Positions 1 through 10,200 of a stretch of DNA of 64,000 nucleotides are shown here, piece by piece. The stretch comes from Caldimonas brevitalea (GTDB taxonomy: Bacteria; Pseudomonadota; Gammaproteobacteria; Burkholderiales; Burkholderiaceae_C). The notes under the pieces are model-generated. The model searched no databases and had not been told where the DNA came from. It saw nothing but the letters and a program-made list of their open reading frames with translations. The DNA lies in contig NZ_CP011371.1 in the NCBI RefSeq assembly GCF_001017435.1, positions 3,534,001 through 3,598,000 of the forward strand. Reading direction: 5' to 3'. Each line of letters begins with the position of its first letter. Within the stretch, counting starts at the first letter, position 1. The translations under genes were made by a program, and so were the position numbers.

Positions 1-1482
1 CAGGTCGGCAACGGCGAGCCGCAGACCAACGGCGTGATCGGCCTGCTCGGCCCCGGCACCGGCCTGGGCGTGTCCGGGCTGGTGCCGACCGGCGACCGCT
101 GGACGACACTGGCCACCGAGGGTGGCCATGTGAGCTTTTCGCCGGCCGACGAGCGCGAGCTGAAGGTGCTGACCTACGCGTGGAAGAAGATGTCCCACGT
201 GTCGGCCGAGCGTCTGGTCTCGGGCCCGGGCCTCGAAATCATCTACCAGGCGCTGACCGAGGCCGAGCCCGACGTCGCGCGCGACCTGAGCACGGCCGAC
301 ATCGTGCAGCGGGCGATCCAGAAGCTGTGCCCGTGGTGCGCTCAGGCCGTCGACTGCTTCTGCAACATGCTGGGCACCGTCGCCTCCAACCTGGCGCTGA
401 CGCTGGGCGCCACCGGCGGCATCTACATCGGCGGCGGCATCGTGCCGCGGCTGGGGAGTGCCTTTCTGGCGTCGGGGTTCCGCCAGCGTTTCGAGGCCAA
501 GGGCCGTTTTTCAGGCTACGTGTCGCGCATCCCGACCTACGTGCTGACGGCCGAGAACTCGGTCTTCCACGGCGTCTCGTCGCTGCTGGCCGAGCATGTG
601 CCGGCGCACGAGGGCGGCAATCCGCTGATGGAGCGGGTGCGCGTCGCGCGCAACAGCCTGTCGCCGGCCGAGAAGCGCGTCGCCGACGTGGTGCTGGAGA
701 ACCCGCGCACGGTGCTCAACGACGCCATCGCGGTGATCGCGCAAATGGCCGAGGTGAGCCAGCCGACGGTGATCCGTTTTTGCCGGTCGCTGGGCTTTCA
801 GGGATTGGCTGATTTCAAGCTCAAGCTCGCGTCCGGGCTGACCGGCAACATCCCCGTGCAGCGGACGCAGGTGCGCCGCCAGGACGCGACGCCCGATTTG
901 TGCGCCAAGGTGCTCGACAACACCATCTCGGCCATCGTGCAGTTCCGCGAGTCGCTCAATGTCGACGCGGTCGACCGGGCCATCACGATCCTGCGTGACG
1001 CCAAGCGGGTCGAGTTCTATGCGATGGGCAATTCGGCGGTGGTGGCGGTCGACGCCCAGCACAAGCTGTTCCGCTTCCGCATCCCGTCGGTGGCCCACAC
1101 GGATGCGTCGATGCAGACGCTGGCCGCCGAGTTGCTGGGCCCGCAGGACGTTGCAGTGTTCATCTCCAGCTCCGGTCAGCCGCCCGAGCTGGTGCGCGCG
1201 GCCGGCATGGCGCACGAGCGCGGCGCCGCCGTCATCTGCATCACCTCCAGCAAGTCGCCGCTGGCGCGCAAGGCCACCGTGTGCGTGCCGGTCGACCATG
1301 GCGAGGAAGGCTCGACCTTCATCTCGATGATCTCGCGCATCCTCCACCTGCTGGTGGTCGACATGGTGTCGGTCGGGGTGGCGATGCGCCGCGAGACCGG
1401 CGGCAACGTGCCGCGCCTGGGAAGCCCGGGCGAAGGCGGGAGCGCCGGCGCGCCGGGCGTGCTGATCTCGCACGTCGTGTAG
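1..1482 (+). CDS. Glucokinase-HexR fusion protein (5' end missing)
   Basis: The reading frame is open from the first base, so the true start lies left of the window; 493 residues remain. The first ~190 residues match the C-terminal part of bacterial glucokinase (motif GPGTGLGVSGLVP near residue 16, then a glycine-rich GGIYIGGGIVPR segment), which phosphorylates glucose to glucose-6-phosphate in the cytoplasm. From about residue 200 an RpiR/HexR helix-turn-helix domain follows (LSPAEKRVADVVLENP, then SQPTVIRFCRSLG). A sugar-isomerase (SIS) domain with an FISSSGQ phosphosugar-binding loop occupies ~320-460. Glk-HexR fusions are known in Burkholderiales; the HexR half represses Entner-Doudoroff and glucose genes and senses KDPG. 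The last ~20 residues are Gly/Ala-rich and probably disordered. The ATP-binding N-terminus cannot be checked. Confidence 0.93.
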   Translation, partial: QVGNGEPQTNGVIGLLGPGTGLGVSGLVPTGDRWTTLATEGGHVSFSPADERELKVLTYAWKKMSHVSAERLVSGPGLEIIYQALTEAEPDVARDLSTADIVQRAIQKLCPWCAQAVDCFCNMLGTVASNLALTLGATGGIYIGGGIVPRLGSAFLASGFRQRFEAKGRFSGYVSRIPTYVLTAENSVFHGVSSLLAEHVPAHEGGNPLMERVRVARNSLSPAEKRVADVVLENPRTVLNDAIAVIAQMAEVSQPTVIRFCRSLGFQGLADFKLKLASGLTGNIPVQRTQVRRQDATPDLCAKVLDNTISAIVQFRESLNVDAVDRAITILRDAKRVEFYAMGNSAVVAVDAQHKLFRFRIPSVAHTDASMQTLAAELLGPQDVAVFISSSGQPPELVRAAGMAHERGAAVICITSSKSPLARKATVCVPVDHGEEGSTFISMISRILHLLVVDMVSVGVAMRRETGGNVPRLGSPGEGGSAGAPGVLISHVV

Positions 1483-1528
1483 CGCGCGGCGCCCCGCGGC
1501 CGCCGTACCTGGCGGCCGCGACGCCGCC

Positions 1529-3796
1529 TCAGTCCTGCTTCACGCAGTCGACGTAGTACACACCTTCGCCGGTGTCGTCGATCTCTTCCACCAGCCCGTG
1601 CACGTCGGTGTCGAAGCCCGGGAACTTGCGGTTGAACTCGCGTGCGAAGCGCAGGTAGTCGACGATCTTCTTGTTGAAGCGTTCCCCCGGGATCAGCAGC
1701 GGGATGCCCGGCGGGTACGGCGTCAGCAGCGAGGTCGTCACCCGGCCTTCGAGCAGATCGATCTCGACCCGCTCGGTCTCGCGGTGGGCGATGCGCGCAT
1801 AGGCGTCGCTCGGCTTCATCGCCGGGTGCAGGTCAGACAAATACATGTCGGTGACCAGCCGCGCGATGTCGCTCTTGGCGTACATCTCGTGGATGCTCTG
1901 GCACAGGTCGCGCAGGCCGACGCGCTCGTAGCGCGGCTGCTGCGCGCAGAACTCCGGCAGGATGCGCCACATCGGCTGGTTCTTGTCGTAGTCGTCCTTG
2001 AACTGCTGCAGCGCGGTCAGCAAGGTGTTCCAGCGGCCCTTCGTGATGCCGATGGTGAACATGATGAAGAACGAATAAAGCCCGGTCTTCTCGACGATGA
2101 CACCATGCTCGGCCAGGTATTTCGTGACGATGCTGGCCGGGATGCCCGTTTTGGAGAACTTGCCGTTCAGGTCCAGCCCCGGCGTCACCACGGTCGACTT
2201 GATCGGGTCGAGCATGTTGAAGCCATCGGCCAGCGGGCCGAAGCCGTGCCACTTGGCATCGCCCTTGATGATCCAGTCCTCGCGCTCGCCGATGCCGGAG
2301 GCGGCCAGTTTCTCGGGGCCCCAGACCTTGAACCACCAGTCGCGCCCGAACTCTTTTTCGACCTTGCGCATCGCACGACGGAAGTCGAGTGCTTCACGGA
2401 TGCTCTCCTCCACCAGCGCCGTACCGCCGGGGGGCTCCATCATCGCCGCCGCCACGTCGCACGACGCGATGATCGCGTACTGCGGCGAGGTGGAGGTGTG
2501 CATCAGGTAGGCCTCGTTGAACAAATGCCGGTCGAGCTTGCGGTTGTGCGAGTCCTGCACCAGGATTTGCGAGGCCTGGCTCAGCCCGGCCAGCATCTTG
2601 TGCGTCGACTGGGTCGAGAACACCAGCGACTCCTGCGTGCGTGCGCGGTCCTTGCCCATCGCGTGCATGCCGGCATAGAAGTCGTGGAAGGCCGCGTGCG
2701 GCAGCCAGGCCTCGTCGAAGTGCAGCGTGTCGATGTAGCCGTCCAGCATCGACTTGATGGTCTCGGTGTTGTAGAGCACACCGTCGTAGGTGCTTTGCGT
2801 CAGCGTCAGGATGCGCGGCTTGACCTTCTTCGGGTCGACACCCTTCAGCAAGGGGTTGGCGGCAATCTTGCGCTCGATCGCCTCGCGGCTGAACTCGCTT
2901 TGCGGGATGGGCCCGATGATGCCGTAGTGGTTGCGGGTCGGCGTCAGGAACACCGGCACCGCGCCGGCCATGATGATGGCGTGCAGGTTGGACTTGTGGC
3001 AGTTGCGGTCGACCACCACCACGTCACCCGGTGCGACGGTGTGGTGCCAGACCATCTTGTTCGAGGTCGACGTGCCGTTGGTGACGAAGAAACAATGGTC
3101 GGCATTGAAGATGCGCGCCGCATTGCGCTCCGACGCCGCCACCGGGCCGGTGTGGTCGAGCAGCTGGCCCAGCTCCTCCACTGCGTTGCAGACGTCGGCC
3201 CGCAGCATGTTCTCACCGAAGAACTGGTGGAACATCTGGCCGATCGGGCTCTTCAGAAACGCGACGCCACCCGAGTGCCCCGGGCAGTGCCACGAATACG
3301 AACCGTCTTGCGCATAGTGCACCAGCGCGCGGAAGAACGGCGGCGCCAGCGAGTCGAGGTAGCTGCGCGCCTCACGGATGATGTGGCGCGCGACAAACTC
3401 CGGCGTGTCCTCGAACATGTGAATGAAGCCGTGCAGCTCTTTGAGCACGTCGTTCGGGATGTGCTGCGAGGTGCGCGTCTCGCCGTACAGATAGATCGGG
3501 ATTTCCGCGTTCTTGAAGCGGATTTCGCTGACGAAGGCGCGCAGGCTCTTCAGTGCCGTGTCGACCTCTTCCTTCGAGCCGGCGCCGAACTCCTCGTCGT
3601 CGATCGACAGGATGAACGCGCTGGCGCGGCTTTGCTGCTGGGCGAACTGCGACAGGTCGCCGTAGCTGGTGACCCCTAGCACCTCGAAGCCTTCCTTCTG
3701 GATGGCGTCGGCGAGGGCGCGGATGCCCAACCCCGACGCGTTTTCCGAGCGGAAGTCTTCGTCGATGATCACGATGGGGAAGCGGAAACGCAGCAT
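1529..3796 (-). CDS. Orn/Lys/Arg decarboxylase, class I (probable arginine or lysine decarboxylase)
   Basis: A 755-residue PLP enzyme of the fold-type I basic amino-acid decarboxylase family; it removes CO2 from arginine, lysine or ornithine to give a polyamine precursor. An N-terminal response-regulator-like wing domain (~1-130) precedes the PLP core. The Schiff-base lysine is Lys400 in STHKMLAG, the PLP-phosphate motif TNGTSTSNK lies near 239-247, and HFDEAW near 359 holds the aspartate that pairs with the PLP ring. Length equals that of AdiA-type enzymes. The frame continues upstream to 4093, but ATG 3796 has a clear GGAGG about 8 nt upstream and begins at the conserved wing-domain start, so I chose it. 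The substrate cannot be decided from sequence. The gene is convergent with glk-hexR and divergent from the nfeD-like gene. Confidence 0.92.
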   Translation of the reverse strand: MLRFRFPIVIIDEDFRSENASGLGIRALADAIQKEGFEVLGVTSYGDLSQFAQQQSRASAFILSIDDEEFGAGSKEEVDTALKSLRAFVSEIRFKNAEIPIYLYGETRTSQHIPNDVLKELHGFIHMFEDTPEFVARHIIREARSYLDSLAPPFFRALVHYAQDGSYSWHCPGHSGGVAFLKSPIGQMFHQFFGENMLRADVCNAVEELGQLLDHTGPVAASERNAARIFNADHCFFVTNGTSTSNKMVWHHTVAPGDVVVVDRNCHKSNLHAIIMAGAVPVFLTPTRNHYGIIGPIPQSEFSREAIERKIAANPLLKGVDPKKVKPRILTLTQSTYDGVLYNTETIKSMLDGYIDTLHFDEAWLPHAAFHDFYAGMHAMGKDRARTQESLVFSTQSTHKMLAGLSQASQILVQDSHNRKLDRHLFNEAYLMHTSTSPQYAIIASCDVAAAMMEPPGGTALVEESIREALDFRRAMRKVEKEFGRDWWFKVWGPEKLAASGIGEREDWIIKGDAKWHGFGPLADGFNMLDPIKSTVVTPGLDLNGKFSKTGIPASIVTKYLAEHGVIVEKTGLYSFFIMFTIGITKGRWNTLLTALQQFKDDYDKNQPMWRILPEFCAQQPRYERVGLRDLCQSIHEMYAKSDIARLVTDMYLSDLHPAMKPSDAYARIAHRETERVEIDLLEGRVTTSLLTPYPPGIPLLIPGERFNKKIVDYLRFAREFNRKFPGFDTDVHGLVEEIDDTGEGVYYVDCVKQD

Positions 3797-4019
3797 GGGG
3801 GGAGCCTCCGTACAGCCGGGTCGAAAAGCAAAAGCGCGAAGTGTAGAGCTTCCGGTCGACCACGTGATGTCCGAGCGCAGCAAACCTCGTGCGCACCGCA
3901 GGGCGAACACCGTACACTGCCCAACACCGGTGCACGCGCCGGAGCCGCTGCCGGCCTCGAACGGCTCGCCGTGGCGCACTGGCGGCCGGCGCCGGCGGTA
4001 CACAGGAGACAAACGGGTC

Positions 4020-4451
4020 ATGGAACTGAACGTTTCGACATGGTGGTGGATCGCGGCCGGCATTGCCGTCGCGGCCGAACTGGCCACCGGCACTTTCTAT
4101 TTGCTGATGCTCGCGCTCGGCCTCGCGGCCGGGGCCCTCGCCGCGCATGCCGGCTTGGGGTTCTCGGCGCAGCTGCTCGTCGCCGCTGTGGCGGGCGGCG
4201 GCGCGGTGGCCTTGTGGCGTTGGCGGCGCGGTCCCACGGCGGCAGCGTCGTCCCCGGGCGCCGACCGCGACGTGATCCTTGACGTGGGAGAACGGGTGGT
4301 GGTCGCAGCCTGGGACGGCAACACGGCCCGGGTGCGCTATCGCGGCGCCGAGTGGAGCGCACGCTACGCCGGCAGCGGCGAGCCGTTGCCCGGCTCCTAT
4401 GCCATCCGGGCGGTGGACGGCAACGTCCTGGTGCTCGTGCCGGCCGCCTGA
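4020..4451 (+). CDS. NfeD-like membrane protein
   Basis: A 143-residue protein with two to three hydrophobic segments in the first ~70 residues and a soluble C-terminal OB-fold-like domain (EGHAL-type beta region around GERVVVAAWDGNTARVRYRG). This is the NfeD-C architecture. NfeD proteins partner with SPFH proteins in membrane quality control, and an SPFH gene lies 58 bp downstream, the usual pairing. ATG 4020 is preceded by AGGAG; the longer frame upstream has no better start. No serine-protease NfeD domain is present, so this is the short form. Confidence 0.85.
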   Translation: MELNVSTWWWIAAGIAVAAELATGTFYLLMLALGLAAGALAAHAGLGFSAQLLVAAVAGGGAVALWRWRRGPTAAASSPGADRDVILDVGERVVVAAWDGNTARVRYRGAEWSARYAGSGEPLPGSYAIRAVDGNVLVLVPAA

Positions 4452-4509
4452 ACCCTGCTGTCACTCGACCGATTCGACATTTATCTTCCACGCAACGGAG
4501 GGACACTTC

Positions 4510-5448
4510 ATGGAATACCTGGCCCTGGTGCTGCTGGCGATCGCCGCCATCTTCGTCGTTCGTTCGCTCAAGGTGGTACCGCAGCAGCATGCGCTGGTGG
4601 TCGAACGCCTGGGCCGCTACTACGCCACCTTCGCGCCCGGCCTCAACATCCTGGTGCCGTTCGTCGACCGGGTGGCCTACAAGCACTCGCTGAAAGAGAT
4701 CCCACTCGACGTGCCCAGCCAGGTCTGCATCACCCGCGACAACACCCAGCTGACGGTCGACGGCATCCTCTACTTCCAGGTGACCGACCCGATGCGGGCC
4801 AGCTATGGCTCGTCGAACTACATCGTCGCGATCACGCAACTGGCCCAGACTACCTTGCGCTCGGTGATCGGCCGCATGGAGCTGGACAAGACCTTCGAGG
4901 AGCGCGACGCGATCAACGCGGCAGTGGTGAATGCGCTCGACGAAGCCGCGCAGACCTGGGGCGTCAAGGTGCTGCGCTACGAGATCAAGGACCTGACGCC
5001 GCCCGCCGAGATCTTGCGCTCGATGCAGCAGCAGATCACGGCCGAGCGCGAGAAGCGCGCGCTGATCGCCGCATCGGAGGGCCGCAAGCAGGAGCAGATC
5101 AACATCGCGACCGGCGAACGCGAGGCGTTCATCGCGAAGTCAGAAGGCGAGAAGCAGGCGGCGATCAACCGGGCGCAGGGGGAGGCGGCGGCCATCATCG
5201 CGGTGGCGGCGGCGTCGGCTGAGGCCATCGGCCGTATTGCCGCGGCCATCCGGGAGCCGGGTGGCATCGAGGCGGTGAACCTCAAGGTGGCCGAAAAGGC
5301 GGTCGAGGCGTTTGGCGAGCTGGCGCAGAAGACCAACACGATGATCGTGCCGGGCAACATGAGCGAGGTGTCGGGGTTGATCGGCAGCGCGATGACTTTG
5401 CTGAAGAAGACGCCCCCGCCGGGCGGCGCCGCGCCGGGAATGCGCTGA
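4510..5448 (+). CDS. qmcA: SPFH/band-7 (stomatin-like) protein, QmcA family
   Basis: A 312-residue protein with one N-terminal membrane anchor (residues ~2-18), an SPFH/band-7 domain (motifs VVPQQHALVVERLGRY, FAPGLNILVPFVDRV, IPLDVPSQVCITRDN) and a C-terminal coiled coil rich in Ala/Glu/Arg repeats (~185-260). Such proteins form large membrane-bound rings and work with FtsH-type proteases or NfeD in membrane protein quality control. It lies directly after the NfeD-like gene in the same direction, probably as one transcript. ATG 4510 follows a GGAGGGACACTTC ribosome site. Confidence 0.92.
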   Translation: MEYLALVLLAIAAIFVVRSLKVVPQQHALVVERLGRYYATFAPGLNILVPFVDRVAYKHSLKEIPLDVPSQVCITRDNTQLTVDGILYFQVTDPMRASYGSSNYIVAITQLAQTTLRSVIGRMELDKTFEERDAINAAVVNALDEAAQTWGVKVLRYEIKDLTPPAEILRSMQQQITAEREKRALIAASEGRKQEQINIATGEREAFIAKSEGEKQAAINRAQGEAAAIIAVAAASAEAIGRIAAAIREPGGIEAVNLKVAEKAVEAFGELAQKTNTMIVPGNMSEVSGLIGSAMTLLKKTPPPGGAAPGMR

Positions 5449-5607
5449 GGCGCGGTAGGGCCGACTCTTCTCGGCGCGGCAGTTCGCGCCCTGCCCTTCA
5501 ACTTGCGGCAGGCCGGCGCCGAGATGAATGAATGGGGTCTGGCGGGTTCGTAGCGCCAGCATCAGTCGGATCGCGCAAAGCATTCGCTCCAACGCCCCAA
5601 CTGTTGC

Positions 5608-5613
5608 TACAAT
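5608..5613 (+). promoter_or_regulatory. Probable -10 element of the tRNA-Ser promoter
   Basis: TACAAT lies about 55 bp before the tRNA and is followed by a GC-rich discriminator, as in stable-RNA promoters of Burkholderiales. The -35 region around 5583-5590 is weak, so only the -10 is reported. Confidence 0.5.
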
Positions 5614-5665
5614 GGCGGGCTTCGCGCCCACCACAGCGCGACCGGACATGTTCCGGCAGGATACT

Positions 5666-5756
5666 GGAGAGATGGATGAGTGGTTTAAGTCGCACGCCTG
5701 GAAAGCGTGTGTGGGTTAATAGCCCACCGCGGGTTCGAATCCCGCTCTCTCCGCCA
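5666..5756 (+). tRNA. tRNA-Ser (anticodon GGA)
   Basis: The 7-bp acceptor stem GGAGAGA pairs with TCTCTCC. The anticodon loop CTGGAAA sits between the CACGC and GCGTG stem arms and gives anticodon GGA. A long variable arm follows, as expected for class II tRNA-Ser, with a T arm containing GGTTCGAATCC. The discriminator base is G and CCA is encoded (5754-5756). Confidence 0.97.
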
Positions 5757-5838
5757 CAAAACCGGTTTTGATGGCGTTTTCGACGGTCTTCCCGCCTTGC
5801 CCATCAACTCACCCATCATCTAAGCAACACGCTTGATC

Positions 5839-5867
5839 AACGGCCCTTTCGAGGGCCGTTTCTTTTT
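5839..5867 (+). terminator. Rho-independent terminator after tRNA-Ser
   Basis: AACGGCCCT and AGGGCCGTT arms enclose a short loop and are followed by TTCTTTTT. It lies ~80 bp after the tRNA and closes its transcript. Confidence 0.85.
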
Positions 5868-5959
5868 GGCGCGGCTCGTTCGGTGCCGGCAACGCGGGGC
5901 TATCAGCGACGCCAGGCCGAGGCACCACCATCCGGTAATGGTCGAGAACACATCCAGTC

Positions 5960-6346
5960 CTACTGCCTGCTCGAGGTGCTGTCGCGCTTGGTCAGTTCGC
6001 TTTTGGGGGACTGGTAGAACCCCCTGACTGATGGACTCTTGGAAATGTAGGTTGCCGTGGCGATGGCCAGTCCGGCCCAGCAAATCCGTGCGGCCAAACC
6101 GAGTGCTGATTGAGCAGCAAACAATGGCAGAAGCAACGACAAGACGCCGGCGGCGTAGAGAAGGTATGTCAGAGCTGTGGCAGCCCATTGCTTGCCGAAT
6201 AATGCGCTGAGGCCGAGGGCGGCAAACAGCGCCGGCCAAAGCACGGCGGGAAAATGCGGTCCATTCGAGAGGGCAATCAGAAGGACCTTGCTGAAAATGA
6301 CGAGCGCGAGCAGGGCGACGAGTGGACGGGGCGCCGAGTTGACCAT
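5960..6346 (-). CDS. Small integral membrane protein, unknown function
   Basis: A 128-residue protein with about four hydrophobic segments between residues 7 and 105 (for example LVALLALVIFSKVLLIAL and YLLYAAGVLSLLLPLF) and a charged C-terminal tail. The ATG start and the membrane profile favour this frame over the overlapping 232-aa frame, which has no coherent composition. I do not recognise the family. Located between the tRNA and the Rhs block. Confidence 0.6.
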   Translation of the reverse strand: MVNSAPRPLVALLALVIFSKVLLIALSNGPHFPAVLWPALFAALGLSALFGKQWAATALTYLLYAAGVLSLLLPLFAAQSALGLAARICWAGLAIATATYISKSPSVRGFYQSPKSELTKRDSTSSRQ

Positions 6347-6559
6347 GTTGCTTGATATTCCGTGGTAAGCCTCCGTCCGCGTACAAAACCTTTGCCGCCT
6401 GCGAACCGGGTGGGGACAACGCGACGGATGTATTTGGTGGCGCTGCCATCGCGCCGCTCCCGGCGGATATCGGGCACCCTCGCCCCGATATCCGCCGCCT
6501 AGATATCGGCAGGTTCATCAGACCCGGAAGTCGAAACAGCGTCGTTTCCTTTGCCGAAT

Positions 6560-6742
6560 CTACCGGGGTTTGTCTGCATCTTCCTCGTTGTACAAACTGA
6601 ACTCGATGTCCTCTCCGTACTTCTGCCTGAGCTGGCGCTCCGCATCGCCCAAATCGTCAGCGAGTACCGTTGTCCGTTCGCCTGGCTTGTCGGGATCGCT
6701 ACTCCAAACCATGGCTTGATACACGCGCTTGTTCTCGTTCAT
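6560..6742 (-). CDS. Small acidic protein, unknown function
   Basis: A 60-residue soluble, charged protein (starts MNENKRVYQAMVWSSD). ATG 6742 is preceded by GGAGG at about 8 nt, a strong ribosome site, and this decided the start over the longer TTG-initiated frame. The alternation of hydrophobic and charged residues looks like real coding. No family recognised. It sits downstream of the Rhs gene and its partner on the same strand and may be another accessory gene of that locus. Confidence 0.55.
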   Translation of the reverse strand: MNENKRVYQAMVWSSDPDKPGERTTVLADDLGDAERQLRQKYGEDIEFSLYNEEDADKPR

Positions 6743-6968
6743 CAAACGGGCCTCCGTCATCCAATGCATGCCAGACAAGCCCGCTGTCGCAGACCCATCG
6801 GCGTGCCAGCCGCTGAACAGAAAAGTGATCTGGCCCGTTGCCGTCTCGGCGAATTCGTAGACCTGCTCCCGGGATATTGCCGAACCTTGCTACGTCCGCT
6901 TTAAGAACAAGGCGCCACCCTTGCCCGGCTTTAACGGCACCCGCAAATCACGTTGACCGTCTCGGATG

Positions 6969-7283
6969 TCAAAATGAGTCCTCAGACTCCGATACCGTCT
7001 CTGCGATGGCTACGGGCGTCTGACCGGCAGTCAGAACAAGCCTTCCACCCTTCGGTGGGAGCCTCGGTTCCATATCCTCGGTTAGTGCAAAGATCTTTGC
7101 CCTCTCCCACGGCCCGCGCGCTCCGGCTGCACTTTCAAATTTGACAAACACACTGAAGAGGTCGTCTGCTCCGAGTTCTTCTCTGTAGCAGGTCAGGCCA
7201 GCTGTAGCTTCGCGGGTCGGCTGATCAACCAACCAACACAATGTTGCGAGGACACCTCGGCGACGTGTGATCTGAGGGCTCAT
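6969..7283 (-). CDS. Candidate immunity protein coupled to the Rhs gene
   Basis: A 104-residue protein whose ATG overlaps the Rhs stop codon (ATGA at 7280-7283), which implies translational coupling. It has no signal peptide or membrane segment. In polymorphic-toxin loci the gene immediately after the toxin tip normally encodes the cognate immunity protein; position and size fit that role here. I recognise no named immunity family, so the assignment rests on context. It contains a CYREELGADDLFSVFVKFES segment that looks like a small alpha/beta domain. Confidence 0.6.
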   Translation of the reverse strand: MSPQITRRRGVLATLCWLVDQPTREATAGLTCYREELGADDLFSVFVKFESAAGARGPWERAKIFALTEDMEPRLPPKGGRLVLTAGQTPVAIAETVSESEDSF

Positions 7284-10200
7284 GGCAAGGCGTTCCCATT
7301 CAATGCGTCGATCGTCCCTCGGGAATTGATCTGTCGAAGAAGCGCTCCGTCCGCTGATCGGGCAGGGCCAATTCCGTCGAGCCTCGGCACCCTCATCATC
7401 TGCTGCGCGACATCGTCAGGTACTTGCACACGCAGAGTGAAGACCGGTTCTTTGTCGAAAGCATAGAACTTCTTGCCCCAGGCGGCCGCGTCCTCCGCAG
7501 ATTCTGCGAACCATTTGTTCCCCATTGAGCCGGGCCCGGGGGTAAAACCACCCGAAGTGGCCACGCTGTCCAGCTCAGCGCGAGAGACTGCCCGATACAG
7601 CGTAGTCGCTTCCTGCCGCCCCCCACGGGCCAGCGACATCAAACCCGTTGCCGCTGCCCTGAGACCAGAGGCGCCCGCTGCAAGTGACAGAGCGTTAGCA
7701 GCCAACTCCCCTGTCTCGGGCGCGTTGTAAACCGGCACTCCGTTCTGCCCGCGCTGGTTGTTGTACCAGTCCATGTAGCGACCTACGGAATAACCGCCGC
7801 CAGAAGAGCAGCTTACACCGCAAGACAGCTGGGCCGCCTGCTGGCTCGACATGCCCGCCGGATCCAGGAAATTGACCGGATCATTCCCGACGTACGCGTA
7901 CAAGTTGAGGTTGTCCTGATACCCGATCGGATCGGTTTGCAGGAACCGGCCGAGCGCCGGAGCGTAAAACCTCGCCTTGTAGTAGTAGAGATTCAACGGA
8001 CCGAGCAGTTGCTGTCCGGTATACCGGAAGCGCACGCCTGTGGTGGCATTGGGCTCGCCGTAGGGCCCGTAGGTATAGATCGCCGTGCTGGTCCCTGCGC
8101 TGTTCGCAGAGGCGACGACGCTGCCTTGGCTGTTGGTGTAGAGCCAGGTCTTGTTGGTCGTGTCGGCCCCCTCGTACCACACCAGCGGTTCGTCGATCCC
8201 CGGGGCGTGAACGTACCGTCTCAACAGCGCTCCACTGTCGGCATACTCGGCGACGAGGTCGGTTCCGTCATAACGCAGGTGCGTCGTGACACCCGCCATG
8301 ACGGTGCGATGCAACCGCGCTTCCGCGTCATAGTTCAGCCCGGCGGAATAGCCTGCCTTGGAAGCGCTCTTCAGCTTGTTGTCGGCGTCGTACGCATACG
8401 TCCAGACGCCATCGCCTGTCAGGTTGCCCTTGGTGTCGTACGCGAGAGCGACACCCGCAGCCGTCGTGTACTGGTTCAGCCCATTCGGCGTGTAGCTGCG
8501 CGAGCCATTCGAGTAGCCGCGCCACTGGTACAGATCGTTGCTCCAGGTATCGCTCTTGATCTCCTGCGCTTGGTTCCGTGCGTAGGCCCACGTCACGTCC
8601 TGGGCCGTACCGGCGAGGTTGTGTCCGACGCCGGCCAATTGCCCGCGAGCGTCGTAGCTGTAGCTGGTCGACGTTCCGTTGCCCAGGGTCACCACCGTGC
8701 GCCGCGACAAATCGTCGTAGGCATAGTGAACGAGGCGGGTCGTGTTCAGCTCTTTGATTTCATAAGGCCGATTCAGCGCGTCGTAATCCGTCGTGACATA
8801 GAAGTCGGTTTCCGGCCACGTAAGGCGCTTGCGGTTGCCCGCCGCGTCGTACTGATAGGTCAGCGCTTTGCTGCCCGACTGGGTGCGGGTCATGCGACCC
8901 GCGTTGTCCCATCCATACGTCACCATATGCGCGTTGTTCGCATACTTCGCTTCCAGGCGCCGACCGAGCAGGTCGTAGCGGAAGCTCAGGTTGTCGCCAA
9001 CGACCGGGTAGTTCCGGGCGATGAGGCGGTTCAGATCGTCATAGACCAGCGTGACGGTCTCGCCGCTGCGCTTGCGCTGGCTGGTCACATTGCCGTTCGC
9101 GTCGTATCCGAACTGCTCATAGTCCGTCGTCGACGAAGTGCTGGCCGTCGTCGGGTGGGGATAACGGACCTTCACGCGTCGGTCGTGGCCATCGTATTCG
9201 TACGTGGTCAGGTTGTTCTTCGCGTCCTTGATCGTCGCCGGCAGCCCGTTGGCGGTGTACGTGTGGGCGCTGTAGATCTGCGCCAGGCCCGTCCCCACCG
9301 CGCGCCGGACGTTCTGCACCTTGCCGTCGATGAAGTAATCCATCTCCGTGATGCGATTGCCGCCGTCGGCCACCGGCAAGTTCTCGATAACACGTTTGGG
9401 TCGATCCAGGTCGTCGTAGGTGTAGTCGGTCACCTTGACCGGCGCTGCCGCGGCGGGGCAGGTCGTTGGAAGGGCAACCAGCGCAGGGCCCCACACCTTG
9501 AGGAGCTTGCTGCTGGGCGTGTAGGTACGACAGCTGACCAACCACTGGGTGCCGTACTGCGCCGCGGTTCGAACCAGGCGCCCGTCGGCGTCATAGGCGC
9601 TGTGGGTGACCTTGTTCAGCGCATCCGTCACTTTCACGACCCGGCGCTCAGGGTCATGCCCGTACACGGTCACGTCGGCCACATCCGACCGCGGCCCGTC
9701 CACGCGGGTGCGGTTGCCCACGGCGTCATAGGTGTAGGTCGTGGTCAGGTTCAGCTTGCCGGTGCCCGGATCGACCACCAGCGTCTTGGGGACGTATTTG
9801 TTGGCCGGGTCGTAGCTGGTGCTGGTGACCACCGACTCCGTCGCGTTGATCTTCTTCGTCTCGGAGGTCGGAAGATAAAAGGTCGGGAACCCGGTGGCGG
9901 TGTAGGCCGTGTAGCCGAACTCTGTGTAGGGGCGGAGGCCAGCAACATCAGCCGGGCCGGTGATGGTGTGCGGCTGCCCCTGCGCCGTGTACGTATACGT
10001 GGTGACCTTGGCACGCGGGTCCGTGGCCATGTGCACCTTGTTGAAGGCGCTCTCGTATGTGTAGCTGCTGACGATCGCCGGCAACCCGGTGCCCGGCTTC
10101 GCCACCCGGCGTTCCACTTTGACGTTGTGCGTGCAGCGCTTTTCAGCGCGCGCACAAGATGCGTCGTCGTACTCGTACTCGATCAGATTGCCTTGGGGCA

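Noticed and set aside
1598..3679. 693-codon plus-strand frame opposite the decarboxylase
   Set aside because: Antisense shadow of a well-supported gene; composition is not protein-like.
5666..7280. tRNA-Ser as an integration site for the accessory block
   Set aside because: I found no repeated copy of the tRNA 3' end, no integrase and no right boundary, so an island cannot be supported from this window.
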